Assembly (NCBI GenBank): GCA_946894095.1
Contig: OX335642.1
Location: 28,283,021 to 28,347,020, forward strand
Source of the DNA: Incurvaria masculella
Taxonomy: Eukaryota > Arthropoda > Insecta > Lepidoptera > Incurvariidae
Length of the DNA: 64,000 nt
Direction of reading: 5' to 3'
Below are positions 37,101 to 49,100 of this stretch, one piece after another (position 1 is the first letter of the stretch; the number at the start of each line of letters is the position of its first letter). Position numbers and translations under genes: made by a program. Below the pieces are notes generated by a model. It worked only from the letters and a program-made list of their open reading frames with translations. It was not told the origin of the DNA and ran no database searches.

Positions 37101-40100
37101 TCATTACCAACTCAGTCGGGATTAAATCTACCTAGTACCTACGTTAGAAAGGGGACCTACATTTATACTCTAGGATCCGTGCGACAGCCATCCTCAACAT
37201 CGAAAACGGTCACCCATCCAAAACCCAACCGCGCCCATAGATCCCAGACGTAGATACAAACCGCATATTAATCGAGTGAATAATTCGCAAGTTATGAACT
37301 TTTATCCCGACCGGTCTCCTCTCTCATAATTTACAGCGACGTATTCTGCCAATTTCCATGGAACATGGAGGAGCAGTCCGTCAGTTTTATTAGAAATATT
37401 TAACACTCACAGTTCATTCTCCTGGTATGTTAGCGTGATGTTTTGCAGCCTATAAGTAATGCGCAGATTTAGGCGAGACTTCGATACAAAACGCATCTAA
37501 ATCGGGTTATTGGTTCTTAAGTTATAACCAATTCATACGACTGGTCACCTCTCTGGTAATTTAGCGTGATGTAAAGTAGCCCTAAAATTGCGGAAAAAAA
37601 TCGAGCCATACGCAGGTATAATTATGTAGCGACAATATTAGATGAGCCATATAAATTGTCATCCCCTATATCTCCGCCTCCATAGCGACATTTAAATAGC
37701 ATCGTTGTAATTCGATTTTTTCAACATGGTGTGAAGAACCACCTGATCAGCTAGAGAGTACACGTCAGAGCTGCATAACGCTGTCCTTTCGTCCTCTTTC
37801 TACAATCGTTCAACGCGAAACAGGTAGGGTAATCAAATTTACTGGCCACATTCCGAAAATAAGAACCAACCGATCCGGTTGATCCTTTATCTATAGGGTC
37901 AGTAAACTATGGAATCGACTTCCTGATATATTTTCTCTAAAGTAGAACCCGGGGTCCTCCAAACATGGTGACAAGAAGCACCTGGTCGGCCGGCATGGTT
38001 TTCGCAGCCCCCGTGAAAGTTCGAAAGCTCATGGGCGTCGCCGGGCACCTCTTCCAGGACCTGGCTTACGCCATATGTCGCGCTTAACATAACGGAGTAA
38101 TATGAGTTAGTTCAAATCAGGCACTAAGTAGTATGTGAGAGTTTGTACGTTTTGCTTTTGTCTACTACCCATAGTTGGATTTCGAAAGTTCGTTTTTAGT
38201 TTCGTAAATATATATGCGCTGTGCTTACCATACATCTAAGCCACTCTGAAATGTTCACATTTCTTGGTTTAATGGTTCTTGAGATTTCGTGTGTTATTTG
38301 AAAATTCGTTTATTTCGGCCTCTCGAGTTAGAGGCCGAAATAAACTAAGGCTCGGTTAAAGAGTTAGAGGTAACTAGTTAGCTAAATTGCAAAAAAAAAT
38401 ATTTCTTAGCGAGCATTCTGATGTTAAGGTGGCCCAACCCGGCGGGATTTGAACCCGGCGGGTTGGGCCACTCATTCGCGGGCACGGTACAAAACCGTGT
38501 TGTTGCGCTCTGTGACCTTCTCTGTTTCAAAGAATAAGACAGGCTCCGTGATGAGGAAGATGCAACATGTCCACAAAAAAGACAATGTGCATATTGTATG
38601 ATTTGGTAAGATTTACGAAAATTTTAATTTCAAAACGACTTATAGTTAAAAGTAAACCTGGCATGGCACCAAATTCCTTCGGGAATGTGGTGTATTAGGC
38701 TAATATCATAACGGTAGTTGTGTGGTATAAGCCATCCATGTCAGGTCGCTTAGAAAAAAAAAAATGTAAATTCGTTCATTTTAGTCTCTTTGACCCCTTA
38801 AGAGCTAAAATACCTTTTTCAGCAAGCCACTCTAAATCTCTTACGTTCCTAGGTGAAATGTTTTTTGAAATTAGGTGTTAAGTGCCTAAAGAAGATTTGT
38901 ACATTTTGGCCTCTTTTACCCCTACATATATTAATTATAAATAATACTCGGCGAATAAGTGTTGTAATCTTAACGGGAATCCACACTGTAAATTTCACGT
39001 TTAAATATCAATGGGTTCCGAAGACTTCTATATGAGTGTGTAGGTGGTTGTCACTTGTGTATTTCGTCCTTGTTTACCCTTACCTTTACCTTAACAAAGG
39101 AATTTCGAAAAATACGTTCTTAGCGAGCATCCATCATCAACCGTCACCCTTCCAGATCCCAACCGCGCGCCCAATGTTAAACCACTTGAACTAACGGTCC
39201 ACTTGAAGACATACATTCCAAAGAAATATAACTTAGACAACATCATATATTATCATATGATCGACCAATTTACAATGAACGGATATAGAACAGAATTGTC
39301 TGCTGTTAAAGTACGAACAAGAGAACTTCCACTTTTTTTTTATGCAACCTGACATGGATGGCTAATACCACACAACTACCGTTATGATATTAGCCCAATA
39401 CGCCACATCCCCGAACGAATTAGGTGCCATGCCAGGACCTTCCCTTTATGAGCACAGTTACATTGAACTGGTTGGAAAACACGGACATCTTTTCATTGCC
39501 GCATTAACCATAGTTTCATCCAATGCGGTGGTACTTAGCCCAGCCCGGGCGGACTTAATTCCACCACGTAGGGGAAGGGGACCTACAATTTTACATGGGT
39601 TCCAAACCATGGAACAGCTCACATTCGTAACTAAATGCACTTATCCAACTTAGAAAGAGAAAGAGAGTGGTGCATGTCCGGGCGAGGATTTGAACCCTGA
39701 CCTCTCGCATGAAAGCCAAGTCCTCTAACCCCTAGACCACGAGCTCTACAATTGCCAATGTATTTATTTATTTATACATGTTCATTGCACTATACATTCG
39801 GGCAAAAGGTACAACTTAATGCCAGCGGCATTCCCTCGTATGGGTTCATTCAATGCGATGGTAGCAGCCTGTGTGGGAATAACCTTACCGCCTAGAAAAG
39901 AAGGAAGGGGACGAATCACTTTGTCCGCTATTACGACATGCATGGAAATAAATCGTGGCATGTCACGGCATGTCAAAATTTTATAAGAAAATATTTTTAT
40001 TGATATTAAGACACATTTCTGACAAATATGTGCTATTCAAGAAATTATTTGAGGGCAAAAATAATATGTCGGATATAAATGTTAAGAGATTTCACCCGAG

Positions 40101-43100
40101 AATAGTCCGAAAATTTCGCTTTTTATGCGGTGTGCATGAACTTGAAGTTATACATACGTCCTGGGGTCACCTTTAAACCCAGGCTACAAACAGATGTTTT
40201 TTCATGGAACCATTCTTTATGTTAAGCTCGGCATATGGCGTAGGCCAGGACGTCTTAAGGTCGGCCCGTAAGCATCAGAAAATTTCGCCTCCCATACAAA
40301 CGTAGTTTACTAATAATTTGAAAACAACTGTTCCAACTTACTTGATATTTGGTATCTAATATTAGGCTACAAATATCTGTGTCTGCATGCCTTTGTTTTT
40401 TCGGTAAATGTATTCTGGGTCAAACCACAGAGAAAACAAAATTCGTATGAAAATTTTCTTTATGCTTTAATTTAATTCGGTTTGGATTTTTCAAAAAAAC
40501 AAAAGCATGCAGACACAGATATTTATTACTTGATATTAGATTTTAAATATCAATTTAATTGGAATAGCGGTTTCCAAATGATTAGTAAACTACGTTTGTA
40601 TGGGGAGCATAGCTTACGGGCCGTTCTTAAGGTGCCCGACGACGCCCTTGCGCTTTCGAACTTTAAAGGGGGCTGCGAAAACCATGCCGGCGGACGAGGT
40701 GCTTTCATGTTTGAAGGACCCCAGGTTTTACTTTGGGAGAAATACCTCGGCAGGGAGTATTACTACATTCTATAGTTTACCGACCCCATAGATAAATGAC
40801 CTATAGGATCGGTTGGTTTTGATTTTTGGAATGTCGCCAGTGAATAGGTGCATTTTCTGCCTGTTCCGCGTTGTGCGATGGTAGAAAGAAGACGGAGGGG
40901 ACCGACCCTGACATGGATGGCTGATACCACACAACTACCGTTATGATATTAGCCTAATACATCACTTTTCCGAAGGAATAAAGTACCATGCCAGGACCTT
41001 TCCTTTGTGAACACGACTACATTTATCTGGATTAACCATCGTTTTATCCAATTCGGTGGCACCAACGCAGGCGGGCTTGACCCTACCAATAAGTAGGGGT
41101 AGGGGACCTATAGTTTTACATGAGTTCCGAGCCATGGAACAGCTCGCATTCGTAACTAACTTATCCAAAACATAAAGAGAAAGAAAGTGGTACATGGCCG
41201 GGGCGAGGATTTGAACCCAGACCTCTCGCATGAAAGGCAAGTCCTCTAGTCACTAGACCACTCTGTAATTTCGGAACGCAACGTTAACACTTGCTTAGGA
41301 CTACTCTACTTAGAACTTACAAAAACATAAAATTAGCCATTTCGAATTGTGATTTATGTATTTAACTACAAAAAACTGTAAAATATTCGAGACGATTGAG
41401 TTGTTTTTTTTTTATTAGGTTTGTCAAAAGTGACTCATTTCTTACATGGTAATAACAAAACGTAGATATAAAAAAAGTGAAACTATCAGCAATAATGGAC
41501 AAACACAACATGGTTATTAACATTTCCTTAAGTCTAACGGTAGGGCATTAACTTAATTCTAATAAGAAGAATAAAAATAAATAAATCATGGCATATAAAC
41601 ACGCTACAAAACAAAATATATCAACTAAAATAACACGTGTTTAAAAGTGAGTGAACATTATTACAAAGAACAAAGGAGGGGAAATAATTACATACAGGTT
41701 TTGAATTTATTTTTAAGTGATTCTAGTGATGGGGCCGATATATCAATATCGTGATGATGAACTAATGCATTATAATTTGAAGAGATCCTCGATTAGTCTT
41801 ATGTTTTTTTAGTTTTAGAGGGATTTAGGACTTGAATTTGGTCTTGGTACGTTAAAATTTATCTGGCTCAAAAGGAAAGGTCTTAATACTTGATTATTAA
41901 TAATTGTAAAAACAATAATAATATCCGAATGCAATCTTCTCTTTTCAAGAGAATTGACTCCATAAAAAATCAGTCCGTCAGTGTAGTTAGGAAGAAACTT
42001 CCCTTTATTGTCAAAAAAAGATAAAAAGTTTTAAAACATCTTTTGACTACGCTCGATGCGTTGTACGAGTATATGTAATTTGTAGCTGGGATTCCACACT
42101 GGACTAGCATATTCTAGTATGCTTCTTACAAGACTGTTAAATAATGCAACTTTGGCCGCAGGATTTTTAAAAACTTTGCTATTACGTTTGAAACCTAGCA
42201 TTTTAAAAGAACGAGAAATTATGTTGTCTATATGAGCATTAAATGAAAGTTTTTTATCTAATACCAAACCTAGGTCACGAATAATATCCACTTGCTTAAG
42301 CGTATTGCCGTTAACATAATATTCGGTTAAAACTGGTTTTCGTTTACGCGTAAATGTAATTTGAACACACTTTAGAAAATTTAGGGATATTTTGTTTTTA
42401 AATCACCGCAAAGAGACTCGATTAATATCGTTTTGTAAAAGAATTGAGTCGTGACTATTTTTAATAATTTTATAAAACTTGCAATCGTCCGCAAAGAGCA
42501 ACATCTTGTTAGATACTTCATTTATGCTTTACTAATGTACATACTTAATGTAAGGTAATGGGATACTTACTTCAATTTTTTTCCTACTTTCCCACTTTGG
42601 TCATAAAACCTGCCAGAAATTAAGCTTCATTAGTAAACTTTTTTTTTCATTTCATTTGTTTAAACTTTTTTGGTAATTGAACTACACTAAGTTACGCCAA
42701 ACACTGATAGATCCGCGGATACTATCGACCAGTAAAAAAGGTTGTCAGCGATTAGCTTTTATTTATAGGACTCAAGATGATTCAAATATCAAATCGCCAC
42801 CTCCTAGTCTATTATCTTGGGGAACGGAACTCTAAAAGTATTTAACAGTATCACTTCATTCACTATTTACCTACGTCCGCTGCCTACGTCCTCCTAGCCA
42901 CTTGAGAGCGTTTGGCGCGAGCGTGGTTTGTTTATAGTCGTTAGGGTCATTACTTTTATGGCAGTGTTTATTAAACAATACCGGGGATCAATGGCGACCA
43001 TTGTAAGGGATTCAAAATTACCGGGGATTCATTCCTGCCTGTTACACCGGCGCGGTAGCGGTGCAGCGGTGACGCGCCGTTTTAGCGAAGTTCGCGCGCA

Positions 43101-46100
43101 TTTAATAATTTGATTATTTAATTATTTCTTCGAAACCATCACCGATAGGTACATAGTTTCTTCGCAAAAGTTGTTCACAATACTGGGCAGAACGTACTGT
43201 TTAAATTTCTCAAAAATTCAAATTGAAAAAAACATTACATGCCTACATTCTTAGCAAAAGTTGTTCTATATCAGATACTGAATCAACCCTATAAGGCTTG
43301 TAGATTATTTTAAACTCACCTTATATGATTGCTCTTCTTAAGCTACTTTCAGACGCATAATATCATCTTAATTTACCTGCTAACTTTAAGAAAATACTCT
43401 AATTTTGCAGTCCCCCTGATAGTTCGAAAGCCTGGCGTACGCCATATGCCTCGCTTAACTTAAAAAAAATAGTAAGATTTTATTGGCAATTAAACATCAT
43501 ATTTTGTGTTGTAATGGTTTTTACAACACTATTTCTAAATACAGAGCGAAATAACCATTGAAACATTAATCTTAGGCATTCGTCCGAAGTAGGATTCGAA
43601 ACTCCACACTTAAAAAATTTGATTACATTCCTATAGCAGAGTAAAGCAGATATAGCAGAAATCACTGCGAACGACCGCGACGTCATCTACTTTAAAACAC
43701 GCACCTTCCTTAAGGATGTTCCGACCCATGCAATGTTTTTTTTACACAGAACGCAAAAAGTATTGCACTTTAAGGCACGTATTCGTCAAAAATATTAAAT
43801 ATAGCCATAGCAGTTGCAGCGAAAACATATTCACAATTTCAGGTTTAATGGTTTCGTTGTAATTGCCGATTAGAAGTTTTACACCGTTAGATGGCGCTGT
43901 TAAATAAAAATCGTATTTAAATAAATTGTAACAAAACCAATTATCCTGAAATTGTGAATTTTTTTTCGCTGCAAGTAATATGACTATATTAAACTTTTAT
44001 TATTAATTCGTGGCTTAGAGTGCAATACTTTTTGCGATATGTGTGCAAACAACTTTATATGGGTCGGAACAGCCTTAACTAACAATCTTCACTTAAAATC
44101 GAAATTAAATTAATAAGTCGTGTCCGTTCGCTCCCACATCGGCGGGCATCGACTGCGGTGGCGTGACGCGCCGCGGTCGCCCCCCCCCCCCCCTCCCCCG
44201 CGCCCGGCGACACCCGCGGCGATCGGGCACGCGCGCCGGGACGCCGCCGCATGCATTATGCACGCGCCGCGCCCGCCGTGTGCCCGCGGGAACATGGCCG
44301 ATAGACAATAAAAATTGGATTTCTCTGGTTTTCGCCGGTGGCGGTGGTTTTGTAGTCATCCATTTCAGTAGTGGCTTAGTTTATTTTGTTCGGTTGAACT
44401 TGACAAAAATGTTTTGCTTTCATACTCGTACCCACTCGTAACGACTCATCTCAGGAACTTGCCTTCTATGCCAGAGATCATAGGCGAGATCATAGGTTGG
44501 ATCCCACCACTTTACTTCGCTCTCTGGGTTGGATAGATACATTTCGAATCCGAGCTGCTCCATGGTTCGCAATCCATGTAAAACTATAGGGTCCCCTTTC
44601 TATACCATCCAACCCTCCCGGGTTGGTACCACCGCATTGGATGAAAAAATCTAGAAGCGGCAATAATAACGTTGTCTTTGTATTCATGCAAGTCCGTGAA
44701 TTCCTTCGCGTGAGTTCGAGTTCGGGAATTAGATAACCTAAAAGTGGCTGCATTTTTTTATCATTGAAATAACAGAACTGTTATTTAACCTTCCAACCTA
44801 TTCATAGGATAAACCAGATTTTTAAGAAACTACATGACCCATTTATAAAACTTAATTGATATTTAACACCGAAGTCTTACTCACCTTTACCTTAATGGGG
44901 CCCCAGAGGTGTTACCATGGTTAGTTAAATCGCCGGGTGAATAGCAGATAAACAGGTAAGTGAGTGATTAAATCGTACCATGCTGAGTTTCAAACGACAT
45001 GTAATTCGGCCAAACGAACTGAAGTTACAAGTTGACATCCTACGAAATGCATCAACACGTCAAATTTAAACACTATTTTTCCTGTTCACCTGCTGTTCAC
45101 CTGGCAAGGTAGTCCCCCCAGAGGAGACTAGGAAATATGTACACAATACTAGAGGAATACATTGTTATCTATCTCAATCACGATCTGGGAGCCTACTCAT
45201 GAGATTCTCACGTGCGTGTCACCAGTGAGTCACCGGTGAGTCAAAACGCTTTCGTACTCATGAAATTACCGCCACGAGTCACCCTAGTGTGGTCCCTTTC
45301 TAATTATTCTAATTAGAGTGCGACGATTGTTGATGTTTGATGACGTCAGGCGAGAGAGTCTCAGTTTCATCTGCGACCAACTCGTTTTTGCTTTCCTGAA
45401 TAGATAGGCTGCGCGTGGCGTGGACAGCCCGGACGCTACCACATGGCCCATGCGAGTCCGACTTCAATAACCACGGAATATTGAGGAGGCAGGAAGTGAA
45501 ACGTTTGTAAATTTGTTCCAGGACCGCTGTTACCGTTTTACTTAAGACCTTTCTGCTTCGCGGATGTATAACCGTCGCAATTGGCTATCCCTTCTTAATT
45601 AATAACCAAACAACAAATCCACATTTGTTCAGTTTATATGAACCTTAACGTAATGGATCTATGTTGGAATTCCAATACTGTTTGCAATCAAATGTTACGT
45701 CACTTTCGAACACGGCCGAGCGCCTCATACGCACGCAGTCACTAACAGAGTAGCGAGACATGACCCGGCAAGCAAAGCGAGACGCCGCGACGCCATATTG
45801 TTTCGTAGTGTTTTTGTTGTAAGTTTTATCGCTATACATGTAAATGAAACTAACCGGTGATATGAAACTCCGCCATTATGAAGGTTGTGCACCCGGCTGT
45901 CGCGTTTACACGTTATTATGGCACAGTACGGCATTACTCCTTTTCTATTTTAGATTGTATCACGGATAAGTTAATGCACAGGAACGCCGCAGAGGAGTGA
46001 ATCATGCGCGTATGAAGTGCGCGGGTCCCCGCTAAAGACCGGCGCGCGAGTTCCGCCCACTTCACAATTCTTACCTCCTAATTGTTCTGTGTCAATAACG

Positions 46101-49100
46101 AAACCGAAATTGACCGTGGGCAGTATCCTATCTGATCGGGTCCTTCATGATAACTCCTTCTCACCTGAGTTCTATGAGTACTAAGGCTGGGGTTGTGTTG
46201 CAGTTACCCGGCCATACGAACGCCCCGCTACACCATACTCCAGGCGCTGCGGCTTTGGTTCGGGAACCCCAGGAATCGGAGCCACTTTCAGGTGATTGTA
46301 CGCGACCACGGGGTGTGGTTTCACTCCTTCGCATACTGGCACATAGACTGAAAGAGGTCGTAGGCGAATCTGCTGACCGCTGGTCTTCCGCAGCAACTTA
46401 TGGTTGTTTGATTTTTAAATAGTTACTTCATTCTGAAATTGTCACTTGAGGTTATCCAACGACATTCTGATTGAAGAATTTTAATCAGATTGTGAAAATA
46501 ATCAGAAAAAGTTTTTGATCCTAAGCCTGAAATTCGTGACAATTAGGTCGATGTCTCCATCATTGCAGTAAAATTGCCTTGGCATAGGATCAATATGCGA
46601 AGCTAGCGCCATCTAGTAGTAGACACGGGAAGCATTGTATCGATTCGAATATAATCGATTTTGTTGGTTGACTAATTATTGAGATAGCTTGGCGATCAGG
46701 GCGTGTATTCTTGGCATTCAGTCATTGCGGATTCAGTAGAGTTAACATTAATGTCAAAGTAAATTCTTCTTCTGTTAACTCTACTAAATCCGCAATTAAT
46801 GAATGCCAAGAATACACGTCCAGAGCAGTGACATGTAAGTTACCTACCTTAAGTTTAGCCTAGTGTTTTATAGATCTTCTGCTAATATCTTAATTCTTTA
46901 ATTCCGTTTAATAACAGCCAAATTAATGATATTCTTTAATAAATATATCTCTTTCTAAATATAATTTAATTTTAATGTTCTTGAGGCTAAGTCCTTCAAC
47001 ACAGGAATACAAAAATCACGAAAAAGGCATTATTTAACTGATCATAAAATAATTATGTTTACTATTTAGTTCAATTTTAGGTCGATAACATACATCAAAA
47101 TTAATTAACGAAAATGGCATTATTTAACTGAACTTCTAAGTTACGTAAAAACGTCAAACCCCATATAAATGTTTTCTACCTACTTATTCTGTGGTCTTAC
47201 TTCTTCAAGCTGTCAAAGTCAAACTCGGATTTGTATAAAAACGCGGAGTCGGCGTATTTACGCCGACGATGAGTAAGCTGTCAAATCAAACTCGGATTCG
47301 AAAATTCGCTTAACACCCATTGCGCGCGCTCCTCAATTCCTCCATACATTTGAAAACGCCAGTCGATCGGTTTAGCTTAAACGCCAATTTAGGTGACAAC
47401 TGGGACTACGGGCTCTGATCATATCTATTGATATCACATCTATTTAGTTAAATTTTAGATTCGATGACATAGGTACATTGAAATGCCATGCTGTATTAGG
47501 CAGACATTGCAAACCTTAGAAAACAATTTTCAAGTGACTTTTACATAACTCCACTCGCGACTGCCAACGCGATCACGCTCCCCGAGCACACAGCGAGAAT
47601 CCATCTTATCTCTCGCAGTCACAAACAGAAAAGCGACAACCCTAATTGACCGCAACGCCAGGGGTTGCCACGAGTGCAGTTTATGAAGCGAGTAATTGAA
47701 TTATTCCCGTGTGCGCATCGCGGGTGGCGCCTGCACCCAGCGACTAAAGGACTGGAGTGGCGATCGTAAGTAGGTACAGACACTATCAGTCATATTCAGG
47801 GTGAACATGTTAAAACTTAGTACTGGATTAGCACCGGACTAACCGTACAAAACCCGGTTTAGTCCGACCTTAATACGCGTAAGTCCGTCCACTCTGATTA
47901 CATACTTTTGAATCTCACATCCGTCGGTGAGTCACTGGCCAAATAAAAAAAAATGTTGGCATACTTCATACTTTACTAGCACTACTCTCACGTGAGAACT
48001 TCTTTGTCTTCGCTTCCTGCATATTTACTCAGGAAAGCTACCAGTAAGTCACAGATGAAAGGGAAACGCGTTCGCCTGATGTCATCAAACATAAAATGTT
48101 ATGTTTGTGTCATCGCACACTAATTATAATAATTAGAAAGGGACAACACTAGCGTGACTCGTAGCTGTCATTTCATGAGCACGAAAGTGTTGTGACTCAC
48201 CGGTGAGTCACTGGTGAATCTTGTGAGTCGATCACCTGAGTAGCCCTTTCTAGGTGTCTACTCGAAAAACGAATACAACAAGAAGTTCTCACAATGAATA
48301 CCTGCGAGAAGCTTTCATTTATATTTTTTCGATATGGAGTTGTATTGCTACTAGCATACCTTCAGATGTTCTCTAGTTCCAACGACACGCAAGAACTTCG
48401 CCGAACGCTATCATTTCCTACATATTCTTTGACGCTATTCAGTGCAACGGACATTTAATCTTGCGCGTCCCGAATTCGTAAACGAACTTTCAGTGCTTTT
48501 ACAGTAATACGTCGTTATCGATCGCAACTCCCGTCCTTCTTTGCTCGCTGCTTGCACCCGTAAATGTAGCAAGGAATATTACGTGCGGCCAAAATGTCAG
48601 CCGCATTCACATTACGGACAAAGCGCAGCGCGACTTAATGACGTGATATTACTCTCCATTGCAAATCGTTTCCGTGTGTAAAATAGGTTCATATGGATTC
48701 ACTAGCTTTATTCAAGAACGTATTGAAAAAAATCTTCCAACCCTATTCAGAATGGGCGAACTAACAGAATGGGCGAACTAACTTTAGTTTTAAGGTCGGA
48801 CTAAACCGGTTTTTGTATGGTAAGTCCGGTGCTAATCTCGTACTAAGTTTTGAGAGGTCCTCTCTGAATACGACTGATAAAGTTGTAAAGTAAAATAGTT
48901 TTGAATGCCTTGATAAATTGCTCTATTGTTTTACACAACTTGAATTAAACGAAATAGTTGGTTTCCACAGCAAGAACCGTCTGGCTTTAACTTAATAGGA
49001 CTATAGGCATGTATTTTCTGTGTTCACAGTCCGATTGCTTGATATTCTTGCTGCTTTCGACGGTGACCGCAAGCTTGCTCGCAGTGTGCGTTATAGGGAC

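Noticed and set aside
44110..44359. Several overlapping open frames on both strands
   Set aside because: They are produced by the GC-rich, stop-poor composition; no start, splice or family support.
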